Part shown: positions 10,101-16,533 of the stretch, one piece after another
Position numbering within the stretch: position 1 is the first letter of the stretch
Layout: each line of letters starts with the position of its first letter
Assembly (NCBI GenBank): GCA_965279735.1
Contig: OZ257260.1
Location: 1,550,001 to 1,614,000 of the forward strand
From: CAIUGU01 sp965279735
Lineage (GTDB): Bacteria; Pseudomonadota; Gammaproteobacteria; Steroidobacterales; Steroidobacteraceae
Reading direction: 5' to 3'
DNA length: 64,000 nucleotides
Notes under the pieces: generated by a model
What the model was told of the DNA's origin: nothing
The model's input: only the letters and a program-made list of their open reading frames with translations
Databases searched by the model: none
Translations under genes and position numbers: made by a program

Positions 10101-10836
10101 GTCCGGGCGCAGGCGTTTCCTCGATGACTTTCTGGTTGCGACGCTGGACGGAGCAGTCACGCTCGCCCAGCGAGACGACATTGCCGGCACCGTCCCCGAA
10201 GATCTGCACTTCGATGTGCCGCGCATGCTCGACATACTTTTCGAGAAAGAGCCCGCCCTGGCTGAAATTGTTTTTCGCCAGCCGCTCCACTGACCGGAAC
10301 GAATCCTGCAAATCAGCGGGCTGCCAGCATAGCTGCATGCCGATGCCTCCCCCACCGGCGGTGCTCTTGAGCATCACGGGATAACCGATGCGCTCCGCCT
10401 CCTTGGCAGCGTGCTCGATACCTTCGAGCAAACCGCTCCCCGGCAACATGGGCACGGCGTTGGCAGCAGCCAGTTCGCGGGCGGTGTGCTTCAGGCCAAA
10501 ATCGCGCATCTGTGCGGGAGTCGGTCCGATGAAGACAATTCCGGCTGCCGCGCAGCTTTCGGCGAATGCAGCGTTTTCGCTCAGGAACCCATAACCGGGA
10601 TGAATGGCATCGACACCCAGCTCGCGAGCGATCTCCAGCAACCTGTCGCCCTTGAGATAGCTGGAGGCAGCCGGTGCGGGTCCGAGGAGTACAGACTCAT
10701 TGGCCTGCAACACATGCAGTGAATGACGATCCGCTTCCGAGTACACGGCAACGGACGCGATACCCATCCGGCGCAACGTGCGCAGGATGCGGCACGCAAT
10801 GGCGCCGCGGTTGGCGATCAGGACTTTCTGGAACAC
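7162..10836 (-). CDS. uca: Biotin-dependent guanidine/urea carboxylase
   Basis: A 1224-residue multidomain enzyme that carboxylates its substrate using ATP, bicarbonate and biotin. Order: biotin carboxylase/ATP-grasp (about 1-450, starting FQKVLIANRGAIACRILR), carboxyltransferase KipA-like (about 465-800) and KipI-like (about 830-1050, GGAYLCVYGMEGPGGYQFVG), then a biotinyl domain with VVEAMKMEIP and biotinyl-Lys near 1187. Usually annotated urea carboxylase, but the linked carboxyguanidine deiminase genes and guanidine-I riboswitch point to guanidine. The start is GTG at 10836; its AGAGG Shine-Dalgarno lies inside a mobile element. Residues about 616-636, between carboxyltransferase segments, come from a palindromic element. 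Confidence 0.93.
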   Translation of the reverse strand: MFQKVLIANRGAIACRILRTLRRMGIASVAVYSEADRHSLHVLQANESVLLGPAPAASSYLKGDRLLEIARELGVDAIHPGYGFLSENAAFAESCAAAGIVFIGPTPAQMRDFGLKHTARELAAANAVPMLPGSGLLEGIEHAAKEAERIGYPVMLKSTAGGGGIGMQLCWQPADLQDSFRSVERLAKNNFSQGGLFLEKYVEHARHIEVQIFGDGAGNVVSLGERDCSVQRRNQKVIEETPAPGLDPATRDALHIAAVRLGKAVAYQSAGTVEFVYDVKTREFYFLEVNTRLQVEHGVTEQVTGIDLVEWMIRVAAAEPPALGNFKLEQKGHSVQVRLYAEDPNKNFQPASGLLTQVSWPRDIRVDSWVETGTEVSAFYDPMLAKLISQGETRHEAIETLRIALASLRVDGIETNQAYLGQVLDDGVFREGRQTTRYLSTFAYQPLTIDVLQSGTHSTIQDCPGRVGFWDIGVPPSGPMDTLSFRLANRVLDNPENAAGLEITVTGPSLKFNADTWIALTGARMRAELDGHPVPYNHAVAVKSGSVLKMRGIQGAGQRTYLAVKGGFDTPLYMNSRATFTLGQFGGHGGRALRTGDVLHLFAATPGPAPTHSAPWNWGHSSFPEAAEEMRNVPNSQATRWEIGVLYGPHGAPDFFTPGDIEMFFATDWEVHYNSSRTGVRLIGPKPEWARRDGGEAGLHPSNIHDNAYAIGSIDFTGDMPVILGPDGPSLGGFVCPATIVAAELWKLGQLKPGDRVRFCRTNVAAAVAAERALDTAIRKLDFQEIGLATRNEVNAKNETPILASPALQSPRATALPSVCYRQAGDKYLLVEYGQAVLDLELRFRVHALMEWLQTQRITGVLELTPGIRSLQVHYDSRVLSQSELLAILHSAESRLPAVDDMVVESRIVHLPLSWDDPATQLAIDKYTQSVRKDAPWCPSNIEFIRRINGLASIEDVKRIVFGASYLVMGLGDVYLGAPVATPLDPRHRLVTTKYNPARTWTPENAVGIGGAYLCVYGMEGPGGYQFVGRTVQMWNRYRQTDDFVAGKQWLLRFFDQLRFHPVTADELLSMREDFIHGRLRLKTETTRLSLREYRSFLERNAASIQTFKTGQQAAFEAERERWVKAGIEEEANQTDTGQAESSKVAEVPVGCVAISSPVSGSVWQVGVAAGQRIAADQELLVVEAMKMEIPILADEGGEIVEVRCAQGRPVTAGETLLVLRIAE
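8929..8990. repeat. Palindromic element (family A, copy 2) in frame inside the carboxylase gene
   Basis: A 22-bp perfect inverted repeat (8929-8950 and 8969-8990) extending by two more pairs after one mismatch. The core is identical to the copy in atzF, while the loop differs. On the gene strand it encodes NWGHSSFP...EMRNVPNS, the same reading phase as in atzF. Total size is again 62 bp. Confidence 0.9.
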
Positions 10837-10838
10837 CC

Positions 10839-11132
10839 AGGGAACCTCTGATTAACCTATACGCACTCGCGACGGCGAGTCATTTCGTTCAGGGCGAGGC
10901 GCGCCGACCGCTGTGTACCCGGCGTACTCAAGGGAGAAGCAACGCTGCCATGAACGAAATGAATCCCGTCCCGATCAATGAATAAATTCATACATTTAAT
11001 GGGTTGCGCCTCTAATCGCCCGCTGCGTCGTTACAGCCCTTGCCCATATCGGCATATGGCCTGCGGACTGCGCCTCGCATCAGGCGATTGGAGACGCAAC
11101 GCGAGCGCGTATAGGTTAATCAGAGGTTCCCT
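10839..11132. mobile_element. 294-bp MITE-like element with nested inverted repeats
   Basis: Terminal inverted repeats of 26 bp are perfect (10839-10864 and 11107-11132, starting AGGGAACCTCTGATTAACC) and continue for about 7 more positions with one mismatch. Inside are two further inverted repeats: 10881-10895 with 10947-10961 (14 of 15) and 11003-11020 with 11083-11100 (16 of 18). There is no ORF for a transposase and no convincing target duplication. It splits the deiminase genes from the carboxylase gene. A remnant of one element end recurs at 38087. Confidence 0.75.
10845..10849 (-). promoter_or_regulatory. Shine-Dalgarno of the carboxylase, inside the mobile element terminus
   Basis: On the minus strand AGAGG lies 8 nt before the GTG start at 10836. 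These bases belong to the terminal inverted repeat of the element that begins at 10839, so the ribosome binding site is supplied by the insertion. Confidence 0.6.
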
Positions 11133-11197
11133 AGATCCACGTGCCAGGTCGTCCCGGCGGAATCGACTGCTGCGGGTCGTCCCACAGCTCTACAGGA

Positions 11198-11836
11198 CTA
11201 CTCCCAGGTCAACACCTCGACGGGTGTGGGGTTGTAGCCATTGCAGGGATTGTTGAGTTGGGGACAGTTCGAAATCAGCACGATGACATCCATCTCGGCG
11301 CGCATCTCCACATAGCGGCCGGATGCCGAAATGCCGTCAGCGAAGGTCAGCCCGCCTTCCGGCGTTACAGGCACGTTCATGAAGAAATTGATGTTGCTCG
11401 AAAGATCGCGCTTCGACAGGCCGAACTCGTTGTCGGCCAGCGCCAGCAGGAAACTGTCGCGGCAGCTGTGCATGTGCAGCTTGTCATGCGCATACCGGAC
11501 GGTATTGCTCTCCGCCGAACAGGCACCCCCCAGCGTATCGTGGCGGCCGCAGGTATCGGCAACGATCGTGAGCATGGCAGTCCCTTCGCTCGACAGCAGT
11601 CGCGTGCCGGTCGTGAGATACAGTCCGCGCTGGCCGCGAATGGTATCGGTGGCGCTGTAGCGTTCCGACGGATTGGCCGCACTGTAGAAAAGCGTATCGA
11701 CGGCCTGGTTGCCTTCGAGATCCAGGATGCGGAAGTGCTGGCCTCTGCGGACAACACCCATCCACGGCTCGCCTGCAGGAATGACTGCCCGGGTCAGCGC
11801 CGTAGCCGGGTCCAGCGAACTGGCTACCAGGTTCAT
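11198..11836 (-). CDS. Carboxyguanidine deiminase subunit (urea carboxylase-associated protein 2)
   Basis: A 212-residue cytoplasmic protein of the family long called urea carboxylase-associated protein 2 and since shown in other bacteria to be one subunit of carboxyguanidine deiminase, which converts carboxyguanidine to allophanate and ammonia. Visible family features are the opening VIPAGEPWMGVVRRGQHFRI, the middle segment TIVADTCGRHDTLGGACSAE and the C-terminal ISNCPQLNNPCNGYNPTP, whose Cys and His residues probably bind metal. It starts 10 bp after its partner subunit and is separated from the carboxylase gene by the MITE-like element. Start ATG at 11836; length typical. Confidence 0.88.
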   Translation of the reverse strand: MNLVASSLDPATALTRAVIPAGEPWMGVVRRGQHFRILDLEGNQAVDTLFYSAANPSERYSATDTIRGQRGLYLTTGTRLLSSEGTAMLTIVADTCGRHDTLGGACSAESNTVRYAHDKLHMHSCRDSFLLALADNEFGLSKRDLSSNINFFMNVPVTPEGGLTFADGISASGRYVEMRAEMDVIVLISNCPQLNNPCNGYNPTPVEVLTWE

Positions 11837-11846
11837 CGCTGCGGTC

Positions 11847-12587
11847 TCATAGATGCGTTCGTTCCGTATTCACGAACCCGCGCCCGTTTTCAGGACACTG
11901 GGTCCGGCATTCATCGTCCGCAGCGACGAGTCCCGACTCCATGGCTGTCAGGTGGATGGCCCGCGGCCTGTAACGGGGTTCCGCATCAAGCGGATGCTGG
12001 CAGGTCGACAGGACCATCAGCGTCTGCATCTCGAAACGCAGGTCGACATGGCTGCCTGGACGGGAATTACCGGCAACGAATTGCAGCTGGCCGTATTCAT
12101 CCGCCGTCACTTTGGAAAACAGGTTCAGATTGGCCATGACGTCACGAGCGCCGAGTCCGTACTTGCCGAGCTCGTTCAGGAAACTGTCGTAACCGTTCTT
12201 GTAATAGTCGTTGCGATGCTCCTGGTAGCGCGCGACGCCGAAGCGCTCGCGAACCAAAGCGGCGTTCGATACGCCACAGAATGTATCGTGCCATCCGCAA
12301 GTGTCCGCCGTGATCGAGCAGAGAATCCGGCCCATGTCCGAGTAGCAGACATGGCCTCGGGTCAGGAAAGCGGTGTGCTGGGCCTTGAGCGTGTCCGCCA
12401 TGTTGTAGCGTTCAAGGGGGTTCGCGAACGAATACAGCAGCACGGCCGCATTCGCTCCGCCTTCCACGTCCGTGAGACGTAGCGTAAGGCCGCGGCGCAG
12501 AACGCCCGACCAATGCGCACCCGCCGGGACGCGTTCTTCCCAGAGCACCGTGCCCGGTGCTGCAGCTGAATGATTCCCCGCCGTCAT
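11847..12587 (-). CDS. Carboxyguanidine deiminase subunit (urea carboxylase-associated protein 1)
   Basis: A 246-residue paralogue of the downstream gene and the first gene of the catabolic operon. It has the same fold signatures, including VPAGAHWSGVLRRGLTLRL, the Cys/His segment SITADTCGWHDTFCGVSNAA near the middle and STCQHPLDAEPRYRPRAI at the C-terminal end. The two subunits are expected to form the heteromeric deiminase acting between the carboxylase and AtzF. The start ATG at 12587 faces the divergent importer promoter. Older databases tie it to urea degradation; the guanidine role follows from published work on the family and the neighbouring riboswitch. Confidence 0.88.
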   Translation of the reverse strand: MTAGNHSAAAPGTVLWEERVPAGAHWSGVLRRGLTLRLTDVEGGANAAVLLYSFANPLERYNMADTLKAQHTAFLTRGHVCYSDMGRILCSITADTCGWHDTFCGVSNAALVRERFGVARYQEHRNDYYKNGYDSFLNELGKYGLGARDVMANLNLFSKVTADEYGQLQFVAGNSRPGSHVDLRFEMQTLMVLSTCQHPLDAEPRYRPRAIHLTAMESGLVAADDECRTQCPENGRGFVNTERTHL

Positions 12588-12886
12588 CGAATGACTGTTC
12601 TCTATATGAAGGTGTCAGGACGTTGCTGCAGGCTTCCAAGCAAGTCCCGTACCAGCACGCGCCCAATCGATGCATCCTTGGCATCACGATGCGTTGTCTG
12701 CCGCGCTTTGTTCCCGCGCGAACCGGATATTGCTTCGACACGAGGCATCCGCGGCGCAGCCCTGCGCTCTTGTAGTGCAGAAAACCCTCTGGCGCTTCAC
12801 CGATCATCGTCGCGATGCGCCTGTTCGTTGCTTCGTGACCCTCGCGGAGGCATGGGCACGCGACTTGCAAAGTCGGCAAGCCAAAT
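12588..12886. other. Divergent promoter region between the catabolic operon and the importer
   Basis: About 300 bp with no credible gene; the small frames here lack a recognisable product. It must hold the promoters of both guanidine transcripts. I found none of the conserved guanidine-I blocks on the minus strand, so the catabolic operon has no visible riboswitch of its own. Confidence 0.6.
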
Positions 12887-13048
12887 GTGCGTCTAGGGTT
12901 CCGGTTGATTCATTGAATCAATGCTGGTCCGAGAGAGGCAGTCCTATCTTAGTAAAGGGGACAGATTTATTTTCCTTGGTTGTTCCGGAAAATAAATCTG
13001 TCCCCTTTAGAAGAGGGATACACGGCGGGACAAAAGCCCGGGAGGCCC
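12887..13048 (+). promoter_or_regulatory. Guanidine-I (ykkC) riboswitch, interrupted by a palindromic element
   Basis: The conserved blocks occur in order: CTAGGGTTCCG (12893-12903), a hairpin TTGATTCA-T-TGAATCAA, CTGGTCCGAGAG (12924-12935) and ACACGGCGGGA (13020-13030) running through AAAAGCCCGGGAG (13032-13044). These define the guanidine-I class, which turns genes on when guanidine binds. Between the second and third blocks TCCTATCTT (12942-12950) can pair with AAGAGGGA (13011-13018) with one bulge and a G-T pair, forming a stem whose tip has taken up a 57-bp palindrome. GGGAGG at the aptamer 3' end may also take part in translation control. It precedes the importer genes. Confidence 0.9.
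12953..13009. repeat. Palindromic element (family B, copy 1) inside the riboswitch
   Basis: A perfect 23-bp inverted repeat (12953-12975 and 12987-13009) with an 11-nt loop; core GGGGACAGATTTATTTTCC. It shares the GGGGACA...TTTCC pattern with the family A copies in atzF and the carboxylase gene, and has a sister copy at 16474. Confidence 0.92.
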
Positions 13049-13061
13049 TCACAAACCTTCA

Positions 13062-14210
13062 ATGCAAACGGGTACCAGCATGCAATCAGCCTTCAAGTCC
13101 TCAGGCCTGAATTCCTCGTGGCTCATCCGGCTTCTCGCCGTGATGGCCATGGTGTTCCAGCTCTCCGCTTGCAGCAAAAGCGAGCCCGAGTCAGCCGCCG
13201 CGCCTCCAGCAGCAGTCGAAGTCCCGACTTTCAAGATCGCGTGGAGCATCTATGTCGGCTGGATGCCGTGGGACTATGCGGACAAGAGCGGCATCCTGAA
13301 GAAATGGGCCGACAAGTACGGCATCAAGATCGAGCTCACGCAGATCAACGACTATGTCGAATCCATCAACCAGTACGCCGCGGGTGGCTTCGACGGCTGC
13401 GTGATGACCAACATGGACATGCTGACCATCCCCGCGGCGGGTGGCGTTGACTCAACGGCACTGATCGTCGGTGACTACTCGAACGGCAACGACGGCATCG
13501 TGCTCAAGGGCAAGGGCAAGACGCTTGCCGCGATCAAGGGGCAGTCCATCAACCTGGTCGAACTGTCGGTATCCCACTACCTGCTGGCCCGCGCGCTCGA
13601 CAGCATCAAGCTGCAGGAGCGTGACATCAAGGTCGTCAACACTTCGGATGCAGACATGACCGCCGCGTACGGAGCCAAGGAAACGACAGCCGTCGTCACC
13701 TGGAAACCACAGCTCGCCACCATCCTGGAAGCCCCGGATGCGCAGCTGGTGTTCGATTCGAGCAAGACCCCCGGCGAAATCCTCGACCTGATGGTCGTGA
13801 AATCCGACGTCCTGAAAGCCAATCCGAATCTGGGCAAGGCTCTGGTCGGCGCCTGGTACGAGACCTTGAGTGTGATGCTCGGTAGCGATGCAGCAGCGCA
13901 GGCCGCAAAGGAACAAATGGCTACCGCATCCGGTACAGATGTCGCCGGCTTCGACAGCCAGCTCGCGACGACCAAGCTCTACGCGACACCCGCTGAAGCC
14001 CATGCGGTCGTAACGAGTGAGGAAATCGTGAAGAACATGGACCTCGTGCGTACGTTCTCCTTTGAGCATGGCTTGCTTGGCGAGGGCGCCACCACGGTCG
14101 ACGCGGTCGGCATCGAGTTTCCGGGGGGCCGCACGCTGGGTGATGCCGGCAAGATCACGATGCGTTTCGATGACACCTACGTGAAGATGGCCGTTGACGG
14201 GCAGCTTTGA
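13062..14210 (+). CDS. ABC importer substrate-binding lipoprotein of the guanidine/urea carboxylase region
   Basis: A 382-residue lipoprotein. The signal peptide ends in the lipobox LSAC (Cys about residue 37, or 31 from the second ATG at 13080, which gives a more usual signal length). The mature part has the NMT1/TauA-like binding fold: FKIAWSIYVGWMPWDYADKSG, NQYAAGGFDGCVMTNMD and TAAYGAKETTAVVTWKPQL. Members of this subfamily are typically encoded beside the carboxylase genes. It captures the substrate, probably guanidine, in the periplasm. Expression is probably guanidine-induced through the riboswitch just upstream. Neither start has a strong Shine-Dalgarno, except GGGAGG in the aptamer 16 nt before 13062. 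Confidence 0.85.
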   Translation: MQTGTSMQSAFKSSGLNSSWLIRLLAVMAMVFQLSACSKSEPESAAAPPAAVEVPTFKIAWSIYVGWMPWDYADKSGILKKWADKYGIKIELTQINDYVESINQYAAGGFDGCVMTNMDMLTIPAAGGVDSTALIVGDYSNGNDGIVLKGKGKTLAAIKGQSINLVELSVSHYLLARALDSIKLQERDIKVVNTSDADMTAAYGAKETTAVVTWKPQLATILEAPDAQLVFDSSKTPGEILDLMVVKSDVLKANPNLGKALVGAWYETLSVMLGSDAAAQAAKEQMATASGTDVAGFDSQLATTKLYATPAEAHAVVTSEEIVKNMDLVRTFSFEHGLLGEGATTVDAVGIEFPGGRTLGDAGKITMRFDDTYVKMAVDGQL

Positions 14211-14292
14211 AGAAGATCCAGGGTGACGGCTGCAGGTACCGCTGGCATTTCAGCGGAGCCTCACCCTCTTCTCCGGGTGACAGCCCCTCTTC

Positions 14293-15108
14293 ATGCGTCG
14301 CCTGATCAATCTCAAGCCTGGCCGGGGCGGCACGCTGTTTCTGGGCGTGCTGCCTTTCATCCTGATGTTGGCCGTCTACCTCATTGGATCGAGCATCAGG
14401 CTCGCGGAAAATCCGGACGACAAGCTCCTGCCGTCGCTGACGAGCATCGCGAGTTCAGTCGGGAGCTATGCCTTCGAGGAAGAACAACGCAGTGGCGACA
14501 TCCTGCTCTGGAAGGACACCTTCGCCAGCCTGAAGCGCATCAGCATTGCGCTTGCGATCAGCGCAGCCATCGGACTTACGCTCGGCATCGCGATCGGAAT
14601 CATCCCTTACATCGGAGCATCGCTGGGTCCGGTGGTCGCAGCCATTTCTATGATCCCACCGCTTGCGATCCTGCCCATCCTGTTCATCGTGCTGGGCTTG
14701 GGTGAAACAGCCAAGATAGCTCTCATCGTAATTGGCGTCGCGCCCGTGATTGTGCGGGATCTCGCCCTGCGCGTAGGTGAGTTGCCGTTTGAACAGATGG
14801 TGAAGGCGCAGACGCTTGGCGCGTCAACGTGGCAGATCATCCTCCGCGTAGTCTTGCCGCAATCTTGGCCGCGGTTGATCGATTCACTCCGGCTCACGCT
14901 CGGTTCAGCGTGGCTGTTCCTGATCGCCGCCGAAGCCATTGCCTCAACGGAAGGCCTTGGCTACCGGATCTTCCTCGTCCGCCGCTATCTGGCGATGGAC
15001 GTCATCCTGCCTTACGTCGTGTGGATCACCCTCCTCGCGTTCCTGATGGACTGGCTGCTGCGCAAAGTCCGGACGCTGGCCTGCCCCTGGGTCGAGTTCG
15101 GGAAATAA
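14293..15108 (+). CDS. ABC importer permease of the guanidine locus
   Basis: A 271-residue inner-membrane permease of the binding-protein-dependent transport family (SsuC/TauC type). Five to six hydrophobic segments are visible, and the cytoplasmic EAA loop is recognisable as GASTWQIILRVVLPQSWPRL, which docks on the ATPase. It lies 82 bp after the binding-protein gene and its TAA stop is directly followed by the ATG of the ATPase gene, implying translational coupling. It forms the membrane channel for the substrate delivered by the lipoprotein. The substrate assignment to guanidine rests on the riboswitch and neighbours. Confidence 0.87.
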   Translation: MRRLINLKPGRGGTLFLGVLPFILMLAVYLIGSSIRLAENPDDKLLPSLTSIASSVGSYAFEEEQRSGDILLWKDTFASLKRISIALAISAAIGLTLGIAIGIIPYIGASLGPVVAAISMIPPLAILPILFIVLGLGETAKIALIVIGVAPVIVRDLALRVGELPFEQMVKAQTLGASTWQIILRVVLPQSWPRLIDSLRLTLGSAWLFLIAAEAIASTEGLGYRIFLVRRYLAMDVILPYVVWITLLAFLMDWLLRKVRTLACPWVEFGK

Positions 15109-15861
15109 ATGGCCGTCAGCGTCAGGCATCTCTGGAAGGAATACGGCGCACAAGTCGTGCTCGAGAACCTGAATATCGAGATCCGCGACCATGAATTCGT
15201 CACCATCGTGGGTGCGTCCGGCTGTGGCAAGACGACGTTCCTGCGCATGCTGCTCGGAATGGAACGCCCCACCCGTGGCGAGTTCCTGATCGATGGCGAG
15301 CCATTGCCCTCCGAACCCGGCGCCGACCGCGGCATCGTCTTCCAGCGTTACTCGCTGTTTCCACATCTGACGGTCATGCAGAACCTGCTGCTCGCACTGG
15401 AATTCGCGGGCGCACCGCTAAGCGGCCATCTGTTCGGCAAGCCCAAGCGCCTGGCAATGGAAAAGGCCAGTGCACTACTGGAAGCCGTAGGACTCTATGC
15501 CTCGCGCGACAAATATCCGGCGCAGCTTTCAGGCGGGATGCAGCAGCGGCTGTCGATCGCCCAGTCCGTCATTCGCGAGCCGCGGATTTTACTGCTCGAT
15601 GAGCCGTTCGGCGCCCTCGACCCCGGCATCACGGCCGACATGCACCAGCTGATCCTCAAGTTGTGGGCCGAGCACCGCATGACCATCTTCATGATCACGC
15701 ACGATCTCAAGGAAAGTTTCGAGCTGGGAACTCGCGTGCTCGTGTTCGACAAAGTCCGTCACGACCCGCAGGCGCCCGAACGGTATGGCGCGACGGTGAC
15801 CTACAACCTGCCGATCAGGAACGGGAACAGGTCTGTCGAGGAAGTGGTTCTGTCGAACTGA
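15109..15861 (+). CDS. ABC importer ATP-binding protein of the guanidine locus
   Basis: A 250-residue cytoplasmic ATPase that powers the importer. Walker A is GASGCGKTTF (about residues 36-45), the Q-loop is FQRYSLFPHLTV, the signature is LSGGMQQRLSIA and Walker B is ILLLDEPFGALDP, followed by the switch histidine in MITHD. Size and sequence match SsuB/TauB-type subunits. It starts right at the stop codon of the permease gene and ends 6 bp from the convergent ppa gene, so there is no room for an intervening terminator. Confidence 0.9.
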   Translation: MAVSVRHLWKEYGAQVVLENLNIEIRDHEFVTIVGASGCGKTTFLRMLLGMERPTRGEFLIDGEPLPSEPGADRGIVFQRYSLFPHLTVMQNLLLALEFAGAPLSGHLFGKPKRLAMEKASALLEAVGLYASRDKYPAQLSGGMQQRLSIAQSVIREPRILLLDEPFGALDPGITADMHQLILKLWAEHRMTIFMITHDLKESFELGTRVLVFDKVRHDPQAPERYGATVTYNLPIRNGNRSVEEVVLSN

Positions 15862-15867
15862 CCTGGG

Positions 15868-16431
15868 CTAGTCGCTCTGCCGGCGTGAGAACTCGCGCGG
15901 ACCTTTCAGTTTTTCCCGTTCAATGGATTCAAGGACCACGCGTCGCGCCGCGTCCGCATCACCCCACCCGGTGACCTTCACCCACTTGCCGGGTTCCAGG
16001 TCCTTGTAGTGCGTGAAGAAGTGTTCGATCTGCTGCATGACAATCGCGGGCAGGTCGGAACGGTCGCCCACGTCGGAGTAGTAGGGAAACGTCGAGTCGA
16101 TCGGCACCGTCAGCAGTTTCTCATCGCCACCCTTCTCGTCTTCCATCATCAGCACGCCCACTGGCCGGACGCGCACGATGGATCCCGGTATGAATGGAGA
16201 ACGCGCCACCACCAGCGCATCCAGTGCGTCGCCATCTTCGCAAAGGGTATGCGGCACGAAGCCGTAGTTCGCGGGATAGCGCATTGGCGTGTGCAGGATG
16301 CGGTCCACATACAAGGCACCGCTGGCCTTGTCGAATTCGTACTTGACCGGCTCGCCGCCGATCGGCACTTCAATGACGACGTTGAGGTTGTCAGGCGGGT
16401 TGGTGCCCGTGGGCACGAGATCGAGACGCAT
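15868..16431 (-). CDS. ppa: Inorganic pyrophosphatase
   Basis: A 187-residue cytoplasmic enzyme that hydrolyses pyrophosphate to phosphate and keeps biosynthetic reactions moving forward. Family I features: EVPIGGEPVKYEFDKASGAL near the N-terminus, RILHTPMRYPANYGFVPHT, the metal-binding signature in DGDALDALV (about residues 67-75) and VPIDSTFPYYSDVGD. The length is normal for the bacterial hexameric enzyme. The start is the ATG at 16431. A palindromic element sits between this gene and the quinone reductase gene behind it, and no shared operon is obvious. Confidence 0.96.
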   Translation of the reverse strand: MRLDLVPTGTNPPDNLNVVIEVPIGGEPVKYEFDKASGALYVDRILHTPMRYPANYGFVPHTLCEDGDALDALVVARSPFIPGSIVRVRPVGVLMMEDEKGGDEKLLTVPIDSTFPYYSDVGDRSDLPAIVMQQIEHFFTHYKDLEPGKWVKVTGWGDADAARRVVLESIEREKLKGPREFSRRQSD

Positions 16432-16473
16432 GCGTGAATTCCCGGGATTTGAAGATGAACGATTGAGAGGGTT

Positions 16474-16533
16474 TTAAGGGGACAGATTTAATTTCCGCCT
16501 GGCCTCGGCAGGAAATTAAATCTGTCCCCTTAA
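16474..16533. repeat. Palindromic element (family B, copy 2) overlapping a stop codon
   Basis: A perfect 23-bp inverted repeat (16474-16496 and 16511-16533) with a 14-nt loop; core GGGGACAGATTTAATTTCC. It differs from the riboswitch copy by A for T in the arm. Its right end contains the TAA stop (16530-16532, minus strand) of the quinone reductase gene, and it separates that gene from ppa. Confidence 0.9.

Noticed and set aside
11258..11275. GGGGACAG within the deiminase gene, resembling the palindromic family
   Set aside because: There is no inverted partner, and the codons encode the conserved NCPQLNN motif of the protein family.
12412..12879. A 155-codon minus-strand frame at the divergent guanidine promoter
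   Set aside because: It overlaps the deiminase gene out of frame and has no recognisable features.
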